A DNA stretch of 64,000 bases from an uncultured Methanobrevibacter sp. (GTDB lineage: Archaea; Methanobacteriota; Methanobacteria; Methanobacteriales; Methanobacteriaceae). The notes beneath the pieces were generated by a model. The model was not told the DNA's origin. It worked only from the letters and a program-made list of their open reading frames with translations, and searched no databases. Below are positions 1 through 9,487 of the stretch, piece after piece. Both the position numbers and the translations under genes were made by a program. Location of the stretch: assembly GCA_900318035.1 (NCBI GenBank), contig ONJC01000011.1, forward strand, positions 1-64,000. The letters are read 5' to 3'. Positions within the stretch are counted from its first letter, which is position 1. Each line of letters opens with the position of its first letter.

Positions 1-24
1 AAGAAGAATAATAAAAAGGTTTTG

Positions 25-47
25 AGAAGAAGATTTATTCTTCTTCT
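25..47 (-). terminator. hairpin at rubredoxin 3' end
   Basis: Perfect 9-bp inverted repeat (AGAAGAAGA / TCTTCTTCT) with a 5-nt loop. It spans the rubredoxin stop codon and is followed on the minus strand by a T-rich stretch. Likely transcription terminator or 3'-end stabiliser. Confidence 0.6.
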
Positions 48-202
48 ACAATGAATGCGTCAATACCTAAAGCTGCGCATTCTGGACAAGCCCAACCTTC
101 TGGCATGTCTGCAGGAGTTGCTCCAGCAGGAATGTCGTAAGCAGGGTCACCTTTTTCTGTATCGAATCTGTATTCGCAGTGTAAACAAACATATACTGTC
201 AT
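35..202 (-). CDS. rubredoxin
   Basis: Small one-iron electron carrier of about 55 residues. Two cysteine knuckles are visible, CLHC near the N-terminus and CPEC near the C-terminus, with the D-P-A-Y-D-I-P-A-G segment between them that is usual for rubredoxins. It probably passes electrons in oxygen or peroxide detoxification, as in other anaerobes; the partner is not in this window. The ATG at 202 was chosen over an in-frame start at 238 because AAGGAGA lies just upstream of it and the family normally starts with M-x-x-Y-x-C. A strong inverted repeat spans the stop codon. Confidence 0.93.
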   Translation of the reverse strand: MTVYVCLHCEYRFDTEKGDPAYDIPAGATPADMPEGWACPECAALGIDAFIVEEE

Positions 203-363
203 TTTATTAATCTCCTTTGTGTTTTTGGCTATTAGCATAGCTAATATAGTTCTACTATATTCTAACTATTATTTAAAATTAGTCATTTGTTTTTAGAAAA
301 ATTAATTTATAAGATGAGAGTTAAACATATAATATTATTATATAATTTTTATGGGGATAGAAA

Positions 364-1647
364 ATGAAAGCAATTATATTGAGTGCTGGTGAAGGTTCTA
401 GAATGAGGCCTTTAACGCTTACAAAGCCTAAAACCATGTTGCCAGTAGCTGGAAAACCGATTATCCAATATAACATAGAATCCTTAAGGGATAATGGAAT
501 TAAGGACATATTGTTGATTGTCCGTTATAAAGAAGAAATGGTCAGAGCATACTTTGGTGACGGTAGTGATTTCGGGGTTAAAATAACCTACGCTACCCAG
601 GAGGATTTCCTCGGAACCGCAAATGCCATTTCATATGGTGAAGATTTTATTGAAGACAGTTTGATTGTTTTGAATGGGGATATCATTCTGGACAATGAAA
701 TCATCTATGAAATTATTAAAAAATACAATTACATGAAACCCGATACATTGATGGTCCTCACAGAAGTGGAGGATCCTTCTGCGTTCGGTGTTGTTGAAAT
801 CGAAGACGGCAATATCAAAAACATTGTGGAAAAGCCTAAAAAAGAAGAGGCGCCAAGCAACCTTGTCAATACTGGTATCTACATATTCAACAAGGACATC
901 TTTGAAAAAATCAAAAAAACAGAACTTTCAGAACGTGGAGAATATGAGATTACTGATTCTGTGAGCCTGCAGATTGCTGATAACAAAAAGGTGATTGGCC
1001 ATAAGACAAACAAGGATTGGATTGATGTGGGTCGTCCATGGGAGCTTATTGAAGTAAATGAAGAGCTCATAAGCAATTTAAAAACTGAAATCAAGGGAAC
1101 CATTGAAGATGGGGTTCATATTCATGGTGAAATATTTTTGGATGAAGAAAGTATCATCCGTTCAGGAGTATATATTGAAGGAAACGTCTACATTGGAAAA
1201 CACTGTGATATAGGTCCTAATTCATATATCAGAGGAAATTCCTACTTTGGTGACCATGTCCATGTTGGAAATGCCGTTGAAATCAAAAACTCCATTGTTA
1301 TGGAAAATACCAATGTCAGCCACTTGAGTTATGTCGGTGACTCTGTTATCGGTTCCAACTGTAATATTGCGGCAGGAACCAACATTGCAAACCTGCGTTT
1401 TGACAATAAACCTGTAAAAACCAAAATAAAAGACATAATGATGGACAGTGGAAGGCGTAAGCTTGGTTCAATCATTGGTGATTCCGTCAAAACAGGAATC
1501 AACTCAAGCTTCTCACCTGGTGTTAAGGTGGGCCACAATTCCACTATCGGTTCAGGGGTTTTGTTGTATGATGATGTACCCTCCGATACACGTGTATTGG
1601 TAAAACAAAATCATATCATTCAAGACAAAAATAAAAAGAAAGAATAA
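364..1647 (+). CDS. glmU: bifunctional GlmU-type sugar-1-phosphate nucleotidylyltransferase/acetyltransferase
   Basis: Makes UDP-GlcNAc from glucosamine-1-phosphate by acetylation and uridylyl transfer in the cytoplasm. The N-terminal half (about residues 1-230) is a nucleotidyltransferase with the signature GEGSRMRPLT...KPKTMLPVAGKP and a metal-binding NGD (VLNGDI). The C-terminal half (about 245-420) is a left-handed beta-helix with hexapeptide repeats, as in acetyltransferases. At 427 residues it matches archaeal GlmU-like enzymes. It heads a tightly spaced group with the next three genes. GlmM, the preceding pathway step, lies about 4 kb away on the other strand. The exact nucleotide and sugar specificity cannot be read from sequence, since archaeal relatives can be dTDP-glucose type. 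Confidence 0.88.
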   Translation: MKAIILSAGEGSRMRPLTLTKPKTMLPVAGKPIIQYNIESLRDNGIKDILLIVRYKEEMVRAYFGDGSDFGVKITYATQEDFLGTANAISYGEDFIEDSLIVLNGDIILDNEIIYEIIKKYNYMKPDTLMVLTEVEDPSAFGVVEIEDGNIKNIVEKPKKEEAPSNLVNTGIYIFNKDIFEKIKKTELSERGEYEITDSVSLQIADNKKVIGHKTNKDWIDVGRPWELIEVNEELISNLKTEIKGTIEDGVHIHGEIFLDEESIIRSGVYIEGNVYIGKHCDIGPNSYIRGNSYFGDHVHVGNAVEIKNSIVMENTNVSHLSYVGDSVIGSNCNIAAGTNIANLRFDNKPVKTKIKDIMMDSGRRKLGSIIGDSVKTGINSSFSPGVKVGHNSTIGSGVLLYDDVPSDTRVLVKQNHIIQDKNKKKE

Positions 1648-1659
1648 TTCGGCGATATT

Positions 1660-2142
1660 ATGGAAAATAAAAAAGACTCTATTGTAATATGCCCAGGCGC
1701 ACAGGTAATTGGAAATGTTGAACTCGGAGAGGATGTCTCCATATGGCACGGTGCTGTTGTAAGGGGAGATACAGACTCCATCACTATTGGAAACAATTCC
1801 AACGTTCAGGACAACTGTGTCGTTCACTGTACCAAAGGTTTTCCGGTGGAAATAGGAGAAAACGTTTCTGTAGGTCACGGTGCGGTCGTTCACGGCTGCA
1901 GGCTGGACGATAATGTACTGATTGGAATGAACGCAACAGTTCTAAACGGAGCACACATATCCAAAAATTCAATTGTGGGTGCAGGAGCCGTTGTAAGCGA
2001 AGGTAAGGAATTTCCAGAGGGCAGTCTGATTTTAGGCGTCCCAGGACGTGCAGTAAAGCAACTCTCAGAAGAGCAAATCAAACATATCCAGGCAAATGCG
2101 GACAATTATGTCAAACTTTCTAAACAATATAAGGACGATTAG
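1660..2142 (+). CDS. gamma-carbonic anhydrase family protein (hexapeptide repeat)
   Basis: A 160-residue left-handed beta-helix protein. The three zinc-ligand histidines of gamma-class carbonic anhydrases are in place (H56 in VVHC; H73 and H78 in GHGAVVHGC), along with the R35/D37 pair and Q50 expected at the active site. It may hydrate CO2, but many members of this family have no shown activity and some are acyltransferases. It starts 12 nt after glmU and ends 2 nt before hisC, so it is almost certainly co-transcribed with them. Metal ligands are seen; activity is inferred. Confidence 0.82.
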   Translation: MENKKDSIVICPGAQVIGNVELGEDVSIWHGAVVRGDTDSITIGNNSNVQDNCVVHCTKGFPVEIGENVSVGHGAVVHGCRLDDNVLIGMNATVLNGAHISKNSIVGAGAVVSEGKEFPEGSLILGVPGRAVKQLSEEQIKHIQANADNYVKLSKQYKDD

Positions 2143-2144
2143 TA

Positions 2145-3245
2145 ATGAAGGCAAGAAAAATAGTAGATGAGATGGATTCATATGTTCCGGGCAAATCTCA
2201 GGGAGAGATTGCCGAACAGTTCGGATTGAATAAGGATGAAATCATTAAATTGGGGTCCAATGAAAATCCATGGGGTCCATCCCCGAAAGCAATGGAAGCC
2301 ATCAAGGCAGAAATCAAGTCAATAAACAGATACCCTGAATCCCAACTCCACGAACTTGTGGAAGAAATAGCCAAATATGCCGATGTTGATGAAAACCAGG
2401 TCATCATCGGAGGAGATGGTGCGGATGAAATCATCGATGTGCTTGCAAAAACATTCATTGATGAGGGTGATGAGTTCATTGTGCCTTTGCCGTCCTACAT
2501 GTACTATGAATACCTGCTCCAGCAATACGGCGCCCATCCTGTCTATGCAAGATGGGATTTGGATAAAAATGAGCTTGATGCAGATTCAATATTTGATGCA
2601 ATCACTGATAAGACAAAAATGATTTTTCTGTGCTCTCCGAACAATCCTACAGGTACTTTAATTGAAAAGGAAGTTCTCTCGGATATTGCAGGCAAAAATC
2701 CTGAAATATTAATCGTTATTGATGAAGCTTACTTTGAATACTCAGAAGTCACAAACAAGGATTTAATCAATGAATATGATAATATTTTCATCATCCGTAC
2801 AATGTCCAAGGTATTGGGTCTTGCAGGCATGAGAATCGGTTATGGCCTTGCATGTGCAGAAATTATAGAATATATGCACAGAATCAAACCTGTATTTTCC
2901 CTGACAAGATTATCATTTGTGGCGGCCCTAAATACATTTAGGGATACTGAATACATCAGAAATTCAATTGAAAATGGAATCCAATCCAGACAATACCTCT
3001 ATGATGAGCTGTCCAAAATCGATTCTTTAAACGTATTTCCTTCAAAATCCAATTTCATGTTGATTGGAATCAAGGACACAGGTTTTACCGCAAGTGAGCT
3101 TGCATTGGAGCTTATGAAAAAGGGAATAATCGTAAGGGACTGCACCTCATTTAAAGGTTTGGACGAGTACTGGATTAGGATAAGCATCTGTACATTGGAA
3201 GAGGATAAAAAATTCATTGAAATCATAAAAGAGGTTTTAGACTAA
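2145..3245 (+). CDS. hisC: histidinol-phosphate aminotransferase
   Basis: Fold-type I PLP aminotransferase of 366 residues, catalysing the transamination of imidazole-acetol phosphate in histidine synthesis. Family marks are the N-terminal [14 protein letters not shown] segment, the CSPNNPTG motif, the IDEAYFEY segment and the PLP lysine K222 in [16 protein letters not shown]. It starts 2 nt after the preceding gene, and its stop codon shares one base with the start of the next gene, so it is translationally linked to both. No other his genes are present. Enzymes of this type can also act on aromatic substrates in methanogens. Confidence 0.92.
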   Translation: MKARKIVDEMDSYVPGKSQGEIAEQFGLNKDEIIKLGSNENPWGPSPKAMEAIKAEIKSINRYPESQLHELVEEIAKYADVDENQVIIGGDGADEIIDVLAKTFIDEGDEFIVPLPSYMYYEYLLQQYGAHPVYARWDLDKNELDADSIFDAITDKTKMIFLCSPNNPTGTLIEKEVLSDIAGKNPEILIVIDEAYFEYSEVTNKDLINEYDNIFIIRTMSKVLGLAGMRIGYGLACAEIIEYMHRIKPVFSLTRLSFVAALNTFRDTEYIRNSIENGIQSRQYLYDELSKIDSLNVFPSKSNFMLIGIKDTGFTASELALELMKKGIIVRDCTSFKGLDEYWIRISICTLEEDKKFIEIIKEVLD

Positions 3246-3955
3246 TGTATGTTGGCGGGTCAGTAATTTCTTCAGTTGAATTCCATGGAAACATGTCTCT
3301 GGTTCTTTTCATGTCAGGTTGTCCTCTGACATGCAGATATTGTCATAATGTTGAACTTCTGGATGATACAACAGAAAAATCTCTTGAAGAGGTTAAACAG
3401 GAAATTGACTTTTCAGCTGATTTTCTTGATGCTGTTGTAATTTCAGGCGGCGAACCGTTAATGCAAACAGATGAAATAATTGAAATCTTTAGCTATGTTC
3501 GACAAATTGGCCTTAAAACCAAACTGGACACCAGCGGAATCTATCCTGATAAAATCAAGCAGCTTCTGGATTTGAAATTACTGGATTTCGTTTCACTTGA
3601 TGTCAAGACAACATTTTCAAAATACCGAAAAGTCACAGGTTCCAATGTCGGTTTTCAGGTCAAAAAGTCCATGGAACTGATTAATGAGGATGAAAATGTT
3701 CACCTTGAGGCAAGAACAACTTATGTTCCAACATTGCACACAAAAAAAGACATGATTAATTTAGCAGATGAAATCGAAGCTGACATTTACACTATCCAAC
3801 AATTTAGAAATAAAAACGTTCTCGACCCGGCTTTGGAAAAAGTTGAGGTTCCAAATCCTCATGTTTTAGCCGATTTGGCCCGTGAAATCAAGCCGTACTT
3901 TAATGGCATTGTCAAAGTCAAATCAGCGGAATTCGGTGAACAGGTTATAGAATAG
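3245..3955 (+). CDS. anaerobic ribonucleotide reductase activating protein (radical SAM)
   Basis: Radical SAM protein of 236 residues with the cluster motif C26-x3-C30-x2-C33 (CPLTCRYC) and the SGGEP SAM-binding segment near residue 76. It fits the NrdG-type activase group that installs a glycyl radical on the class III ribonucleotide reductase, although the reductase gene is not in this window. The ATG overlaps the hisC stop by one base, pointing to translational coupling. The alternative is an activase for another glycyl-radical enzyme. Confidence 0.8.
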   Translation: MYVGGSVISSVEFHGNMSLVLFMSGCPLTCRYCHNVELLDDTTEKSLEEVKQEIDFSADFLDAVVISGGEPLMQTDEIIEIFSYVRQIGLKTKLDTSGIYPDKIKQLLDLKLLDFVSLDVKTTFSKYRKVTGSNVGFQVKKSMELINEDENVHLEARTTYVPTLHTKKDMINLADEIEADIYTIQQFRNKNVLDPALEKVEVPNPHVLADLAREIKPYFNGIVKVKSAEFGEQVIE

Positions 3956-3973
3956 ATTTTAAGGAGGGGTCAG

Positions 3974-5110
3974 ATGCCAATTTTGTCATTTTCAAGTAAT
4001 GATATTGATGTGATTACAGGTAAAAAAACAAGAACCATACGTAAAGCATGGAAAACTCCGCTTAAAGTTGGAGACAGACTATATTGTTACTGGAATTTGG
4101 TTTCAAAAGAAAAAATGAAAATTTTCGAAGCATTGGTAACTGATGTGGAAAACATTCCTTTTGAAGACATCAAGGATAATGATGAGCTGGCCCGAAAGGA
4201 AGGTTTTAAGGACTCCTACGATATGATGAGGGAATTCAAAAAAATGTATGGCGGTCAGATCAGCGATTCGGATGAATTCCAGATAATCTATTTTGAAAAA
4301 CTTCACATTGATGAGTGGAAAGGCGACAAGATTGATGAAAAGGCAATGATTACCAAAAGGGCTGATATTCTTTTTGACAGCGGTAAATTCGACAAATCCA
4401 CCATGTGTTATGATGCAGCATTGAGACTTGATCCCAATGATGTCTATCTTCTCAACAAACAGGGGGATAATTTATCAAGGCTGGGTAAGTTTGACGAGGC
4501 CATCAGCTGTTATGACAAGGCCCTGGAGATGGAGCCCGACAATGAATACATTTTGAACAATAAGGCTATTGCACTTCTCAATGCCGGAAGGATTGAAGAG
4601 GCATATAAGGCAAGCACAATAGCTTACAACTATCGTCCAAGCAGTCCAATTGTGTTATATTGGAGAGGATTCATTCTGGAAATGCTTGGAAGGTATGACG
4701 CCGCCTTGAGGGTGTATGATAAGCTCATAGTCATCGACGGGGAAAATCCTGAAGTATGGAATGCGCGGGGGAACCTGCTGACTGACATGGGCAAGCTTGA
4801 AGAAGCTATTGAATCATTTGACAAGGCCGTTGAAGTCTGTCTGGATGATTCTGATATGGATGCCAATGCAATCAACAGAATGGGTAATGCCTACATTGAT
4901 TTGGGAAAATTTGATGAGGCATTGGAATGCTTTAACAAAGCCATTTCTCTGGAGAAAAATAACATTGATTTTTTACTTAACAAAGGTGTTGTGTTGATGG
5001 AATTGGGCAAGTTTGAAGAGGCTGTTGATAGTTTTAACAAAGTATTGCTTAGAAATCCTGATAATGAGGATGCATTTTTCTTAAAAGAAGAATGTTTGGA
5101 AAACTTTTAA
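3974..5110 (+). CDS. ASCH-domain/TPR repeat fusion protein
   Basis: A 378-residue protein in two parts. Residues 1 to about 115 resemble an ASCH/PUA-like RNA-binding fold (start LSFSSNDIDVITGKKTRTIR, then KVGDRLYCYWN). From about residue 125 to the end there are around seven tetratricopeptide repeats with the usual pattern (G-x-x-L-x-x-L-G-K-F-D-E-A, Y-D-K-A-L). A strong ribosome site (AAGGAGG) sits 9 nt upstream. The gene follows the RNR activase by 18 nt and may be in the same transcript. Role unknown: the combination suggests a protein scaffold with an RNA or nucleotide-binding head. Confidence 0.8.
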   Translation: MPILSFSSNDIDVITGKKTRTIRKAWKTPLKVGDRLYCYWNLVSKEKMKIFEALVTDVENIPFEDIKDNDELARKEGFKDSYDMMREFKKMYGGQISDSDEFQIIYFEKLHIDEWKGDKIDEKAMITKRADILFDSGKFDKSTMCYDAALRLDPNDVYLLNKQGDNLSRLGKFDEAISCYDKALEMEPDNEYILNNKAIALLNAGRIEEAYKASTIAYNYRPSSPIVLYWRGFILEMLGRYDAALRVYDKLIVIDGENPEVWNARGNLLTDMGKLEEAIESFDKAVEVCLDDSDMDANAINRMGNAYIDLGKFDEALECFNKAISLEKNNIDFLLNKGVVLMELGKFEEAVDSFNKVLLRNPDNEDAFFLKEECLENF

Positions 5111-5223
5111 ACATTTGCATTTCTTAATGTAGATGTCATAATTTTATTTTATTAATTTTTTAGATAACTTTCATCATTTTAAAAATAGCTATTATATTTT
5201 AAATAGTTTTGATGGTAAGATTA

Positions 5224-5258
5224 GTTTTAATTATATTTGAAATCAATATAATTAAAAC
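5224..5258. terminator. 14-bp perfect hairpin between convergent genes
   Basis: GTTTTAATTATATT and its exact inverse are separated by a 7-nt loop. The repeat lies between the ASCH-TPR gene (ends 5110) and glmM (ends 5286), which converge. T runs occur on both sides. Probably a bidirectional terminator. Confidence 0.6.
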
Positions 5259-5285
5259 AAATTGGGTGATGGTTTTTTGTGTTAG

Positions 5286-6650
5286 TTATTTTTTGTATTT
5301 TTTGATTAGACTGATTCCCCAATCGGTCATTTCATCAGCTTTTTCCTGTGAGTCGGACTCTGCAAAGCATCTGAAAATTGGTTCGGTTCCGGATGGTCTG
5401 ATAATTACCCAACCATCTTCTTTAAGGATTTTAACACCATCTGTTAAGTCTAATTTGAAATCAGTAGTTTCCTGAATCTCTTTTGCAATGCTTGACATTA
5501 CGAACTCTTTTTCATCATCAGGACATTCGATTTTCATCTTTTTGGCATAATAGACAGGAAGTTCTGCCACTAACTCTGATAAAGGTTTTTTCTCTTTTGC
5601 AACAATCTCCAGGATTTTGGCAACGGTCATCACTGCATCTCTTCCGTAAACGAAATCAGGGAAAATGAGTCCTCCGTTTTCTTCTCCACCAAATAATCCA
5701 TCTTCATCTTTGAGTTTACGTGCTACAAGCAAATCCCCAACTGCAGTAGCTATGACTTCACCGTTGTATTCTTGCGCAACATCATAAATTGCCTGGGATG
5801 TTGCAACGGTAGTGACAATTATTCCTCCATTGTTTTCCTTAAGCATTTGCTTTTCAACGAGGGTGAATGTCTTGTCTCCCAAAACGAAATTTCCTTTCTC
5901 GTCAATGCAGATGGTTCTGTCGGCATCTCCGTCGTGGGCAAGACCGATGTCTGCACCCAATTCCTTGACGACGCTGATGAGTTCCTGAAGGTTTTCCTCA
6001 ATAGGTTCAGGGTCACGGCCTGGGAAAAATCCGTCGGCCTGAGCGTTGAGTGTTGTCACTTCACAGCCAAGTTTCCTAATCAGGTATGGTGCGGTATAGC
6101 ACCCTGCTCCAGATCCGCAGTCAACAACCACTTTCAGTTTGGCGTCACGGATAGCTTCGCCGTCCACTTTGGAGATTGCCTCATCAACATATTCGTCTAT
6201 AATTTTGTCATTGTTGTAAATTTGACCGATTTCATGGAACGCAACCCTGTCCGGCTCTTCGTCAAAGTATAATTTTTCGATTGCCAGATCCATTTCGTCA
6301 GGTATTCCGATTCCGAATTCATCTAAAAATTTAAGCCCGTTATATTGTGGAGGGTTGTGTGAAGCTGTTATCATCACTCCGCCGTCATAATATTTGCGGA
6401 CGGCATACTGAACTCCTGGTGTAGGTAAAATTCCTAAATCCACTACATCACATCCACTTGATAAAAGACCAGCTTTAACTGCTTCTTTCAACATAGGAGT
6501 GGAAGTTCTTGGGTCTCCTCCAACAGCTACGGTTCCCTTAACTAATGTACCGTAACAGGCTGCAAGTCTTGATGCGAACTCAGGAGTCAGGACATCATTG
6601 GCGGTTCTTCTAACTCCGAAAGTTCCAAATAATCGTTTTTTATCAGACAT
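5286..6650 (-). CDS. glmM: phosphoglucosamine mutase (GlmM-like phosphohexomutase)
   Basis: Interconverts glucosamine-6-phosphate and glucosamine-1-phosphate, one step before GlmU. Of 454 residues, the alpha-D-phosphohexomutase marks are the phosphoserine loop TASHNPPQYNG near residue 97, the metal loop DGDADR near residue 240, the sugar-binding GGEENGG, and the C-terminal phosphate loop RPSGTEP. Archaeal enzymes of this group can also use glucose or mannose phosphates, so substrate is inferred from relatives and from glmU in the same window. It stands alone on the minus strand. Confidence 0.9.
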   Translation of the reverse strand: MSDKKRLFGTFGVRRTANDVLTPEFASRLAACYGTLVKGTVAVGGDPRTSTPMLKEAVKAGLLSSGCDVVDLGILPTPGVQYAVRKYYDGGVMITASHNPPQYNGLKFLDEFGIGIPDEMDLAIEKLYFDEEPDRVAFHEIGQIYNNDKIIDEYVDEAISKVDGEAIRDAKLKVVVDCGSGAGCYTAPYLIRKLGCEVTTLNAQADGFFPGRDPEPIEENLQELISVVKELGADIGLAHDGDADRTICIDEKGNFVLGDKTFTLVEKQMLKENNGGIIVTTVATSQAIYDVAQEYNGEVIATAVGDLLVARKLKDEDGLFGGEENGGLIFPDFVYGRDAVMTVAKILEIVAKEKKPLSELVAELPVYYAKKMKIECPDDEKEFVMSSIAKEIQETTDFKLDLTDGVKILKEDGWVIIRPSGTEPIFRCFAESDSQEKADEMTDWGISLIKKYKK

Positions 6651-6715
6651 GTTATTGTTTCCTATACATTTTAATATTGTTTATTTTTATGTTTCAATCA
6701 ATAAAAAGCTATTTA

Positions 6716-7114
6716 TTATTTTATAATTTTCAGGCCGTCTCCGCCCGATAAAATTATTTCCAAATCAGAATTGTATTCGGTGATTTTGCCGGTGGCTTCA
6801 ACTTTCCTGTCCTTGAAGTCATGAATGTCAAGGCTGTTCGATTGTATTTCGGCCAGCTGCTTTTCAAAGACTATAAGGGTCATCTGTCCGGTTCCATCAT
6901 TTATGGTTAAAAAATAGCTGCTTTTGGAGTGGGAGGATGCGATGTCGGTTACAACAGCATCAATACAAACCTCCTCGTCAATCATTCCACGGTCAATGTC
7001 CTCTATTTTGACTTTTTTCACTTCAATTGATGGTGTAAAGATTAAAAGGCCGATTATTCCAATCAGTGAAGTGACTAAAGCTATTCTCAATAGTTTGTCG
7101 TCTGTGATTTCCAT
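6716..7114 (-). CDS. membrane-anchored OB-fold protein
   Basis: A 132-residue protein with one N-terminal membrane segment (about residues 8-26), followed by an OB-fold of the tRNA-anticodon/nucleic-acid-binding type (about 40-130), recognisable from VCIDAVVTDI, YFLTINDGTGQMTLIVF and VEATGKITEY. The OB part would bind RNA or single-stranded DNA at the membrane. It begins upstream of glmM with a 65-nt gap and may share its transcript. Function not known. Confidence 0.7.
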   Translation of the reverse strand: MEITDDKLLRIALVTSLIGIIGLLIFTPSIEVKKVKIEDIDRGMIDEEVCIDAVVTDIASSHSKSSYFLTINDGTGQMTLIVFEKQLAEIQSNSLDIHDFKDRKVEATGKITEYNSDLEIILSGGDGLKIIK

Positions 7115-7178
7115 ACTTTTTCATTGTCGTTACTGTTAAAAATAGCCGATAGGATTTCAACTTGTAAAATTTAATTAG

Positions 7179-7832
7179 ATGTGTGAATATAGTATAAGTA
7201 TGTTTGAAAATCTTACAAAAACGGAATTGTATGCAATCCTGACGGGTGTTTTCACGGCATGTCTTATTATATCAAACATAATTGCCGGAAAGACATTTGA
7301 CTTTTTTTCATTTGTCCTGCCCTGTGGTGTGATAATATTTCCGATAATATACATTGTCAATGATGTTTTGGCCGAGGTATACGGATATGAAAAGGCCAGA
7401 AGGATAATTTTACTTGGATTTTTCATGAATCTTATTGCGGTTATCTGCTATAGTGTGACAATCTGGCTTCCGGCTCCGGCATTTTTTGAAAATTCGGATG
7501 CTTTTAATGTCGTTTTGGGCTCCACTTTCAGATTGCTGGTGGCTAGCTTTGCGGCATATCTGGTAGGGTCTCTGGTCAATGCAAAATTGATGGTATTGAT
7601 GAAGGGGTGGGATGAAGAAAAGCTCTTCCTGAGATGCATTGTCTCAACACTTTTCGGTGAAGGTTTGGATGCAGTTATATTTATTTTCATAGGATTTTAT
7701 GGAACAATGCCCCTGGAGGCATTAATCATGATGATTATAGCGCAGGCATTATTTAAAACATTATATGAAATTATAGTTTATCCTTTAACAAGGCAAGTTA
7801 TATTCCGAGTCAGGGCAATGCCTGAAAGTTAA
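7179..7832 (+). CDS. YhhQ/QueT-type queuosine or archaeosine precursor transporter
   Basis: Integral membrane protein of 217 residues with about six membrane segments, in the YhhQ (VUT, DUF165) family. The family segment VLPCGVIIFPIIYIVNDVLAEVYGYEKAR is readable near residues 46-74. Bacterial members import 7-deazaguanine precursors of queuosine; in an archaeon the logical product is archaeosine, and an ArcS gene lies 16 kb away. The start is uncertain: ATG at 7179 or ATG at 7200, neither with a clear ribosome site. Its stop overlaps the stop of the convergent DNA ligase gene. Confidence 0.8.
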   Translation: MCEYSISMFENLTKTELYAILTGVFTACLIISNIIAGKTFDFFSFVLPCGVIIFPIIYIVNDVLAEVYGYEKARRIILLGFFMNLIAVICYSVTIWLPAPAFFENSDAFNVVLGSTFRLLVASFAAYLVGSLVNAKLMVLMKGWDEEKLFLRCIVSTLFGEGLDAVIFIFIGFYGTMPLEALIMMIIAQALFKTLYEIIVYPLTRQVIFRVRAMPES

Positions 7833-7864
7833 TTTCCTGTATTGTACATGGAAATTAATCTTTC
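7824..7864. terminator. long hairpin over overlapping stop codons
   Basis: A 14-bp stem with a single bulged T (GAAAG-TTAATTTCC pairing with GGAAATTAA-T-CTTTC). It covers the overlapping stops (7829-7832) of the transporter and the DNA ligase. Probably a bidirectional terminator encoded inside both 3' ends. Confidence 0.55.
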
Positions 7865-9487
7865 GACGGTATCCGCATCCATCGGACTCTTGTCTTTTCT
7901 TATGTTTTTAACGACAGGGAACCTTAAGGAATAACCTGTTTCATATTCCGGAGATTCGACAATTTCGGAAAATGCAATTTCCAGCACTATCTTCGGCTCG
8001 ACCTTGATTTCACGGCCTTTTGTTGAAATTTCAAGCTCCTTCATTTTTCCGGTCAGGTATTCGAGAGCAGCGTCATCAAGGCCTGTTGCTGCATATGCAA
8101 CGGTTTTGAAATCGTCGTTTTCATCCCTTAACGCAACCAGATATGATCCGACGAATTCTCCTCTTTTTCCGATGCCGTAGGTTCCTCCGACAATGACCAT
8201 GTCCAGGGTTTCAGGCTCTGCCTTATATTTAAGCATTTTTTTGCCTCTGAGTCCCGGAATGTAGGGTTCCTTGCAGTCTTTAATCATTATTCCTTCATGG
8301 CCTCCCTCTATGGAGGTTTCGAACAGCTCCTGAAGTTCGCCAATATTTTCCGGAGTTCCGACCTTCATTGTACTCAGGTTCATTTCATCAACGGAGACGT
8401 CCACGATATTCTCCAGTGTTTCACGCCTTTTTGTAAGGGGCTCGTCAATCATCGGAACTTTGTAGTACAGCACGTCAAAGAGGAACAGTTTCAGCGGAAC
8501 ATTTTCCATTGCCTCTTCCACATTATGCTTTCTTCTGACTCTGTGGAGTATGTTCTGGAACGGGAGAGGCTTGCCGTTTCTTGTAGCTATTACCTCACCT
8601 TCCACAATGTAGTCTTCATGGGGAAGGTATTCGTCAAACAGTTCAACGATTTCCGGAAGTGCATGGGTAATGTTTTCAAGTCTGCGGGTAAATATGTTAA
8701 TTTCATCACCGTTTCTGTGGACCTGCAGTCTTATTCCATCGTATTTTGTCTCACAAATTGCACAGCCCATTTCAGGTATGATTTCATCCAGCGGTGGCGC
8801 CAGTTGGGCAAGCATTGGCTTGACCGGTGTTCCTGGAGTCAGGTTAAGTTTTTTAAGTCCTTCGGAGCCTTCCTCTTTTGCGGTTCTTGCAACGACTGAA
8901 AAGTCGTTTGTAAGCATCTGCGCTCTTTCCACTATGGCCTTGTCAATGTCAAACGCCTGGGCTATTGCATCCCTTACCACTCCGTCTCCAACGCCTATTC
9001 TCAGCTCTTCTGTTATTGTACGGGTCAGGTATTTGGCTTCTGTTGCACTTGCCTGTGAGAGCAGCTCCAGAATGACTGCAATCTTACGGTTGGTTGAACG
9101 TGATCCGCTGATTGTGGATAACTTGCGCAGGCTATTGAATACAAAATCGATTGTAAGGGGCTGTGAGAAGAAGGTCATCTGGGATTTTTTGGCATATAAT
9201 TTGATGCATGCAAGGCCGATGTCTCCTTCATCACGAACAGCATCTTCAACGGTGGACTGTGTTGTTCCGACAGCTTCGGCAACTGCCCTTTCAACCAGCT
9301 TTCCGCCGATGCCTATTTCCTCTGAGCTCCATGCCGGAAATACAACGCCCAAAATCAAGAGTCCCACCTTTTCAATGGTGTCGGAATCCAGTTTCTTTAG
9401 GAATTCTGAGATAATTTCCGTTTTCTCAAGCCTTTTGGTTGTTGCCTCAAGCGCTGAGTAGACGTCTACTAGTTCCTGATATTTCAT
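7829..9487 (-). CDS. lig: ATP-dependent DNA ligase
   Basis: Replicative archaeal DNA ligase of 552 residues. It has the N-terminal DNA-binding domain (1-210), then the nucleotidyltransferase core with adenylation motif KYDGIRLQ (lysine about K248), motif III (FLFDVLYY), motif IV (EGGHEGIMIKD) and motif V (LKYKAE), and a C-terminal OB domain ending in the FPVVKNIRKDKSP region. Its start shares one base with the thiC stop (TGATG), so the two are in one transcript and probably coupled, an unexpected pairing of replication and thiamine genes. Confidence 0.95.
   Translation of the reverse strand: MKYQELVDVYSALEATTKRLEKTEIISEFLKKLDSDTIEKVGLLILGVVFPAWSSEEIGIGGKLVERAVAEAVGTTQSTVEDAVRDEGDIGLACIKLYAKKSQMTFFSQPLTIDFVFNSLRKLSTISGSRSTNRKIAVILELLSQASATEAKYLTRTITEELRIGVGDGVVRDAIAQAFDIDKAIVERAQMLTNDFSVVARTAKEEGSEGLKKLNLTPGTPVKPMLAQLAPPLDEIIPEMGCAICETKYDGIRLQVHRNGDEINIFTRRLENITHALPEIVELFDEYLPHEDYIVEGEVIATRNGKPLPFQNILHRVRRKHNVEEAMENVPLKLFLFDVLYYKVPMIDEPLTKRRETLENIVDVSVDEMNLSTMKVGTPENIGELQELFETSIEGGHEGIMIKDCKEPYIPGLRGKKMLKYKAEPETLDMVIVGGTYGIGKRGEFVGSYLVALRDENDDFKTVAYAATGLDDAALEYLTGKMKELEISTKGREIKVEPKIVLEIAFSEIVESPEYETGYSLRFPVVKNIRKDKSPMDADTVERLISMYNTGN

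Noticed and set aside
8297..9461. Long plus-strand frames opposite DNA ligase
   Set aside because: Antisense to a well-supported gene; composition and content are not protein-like.
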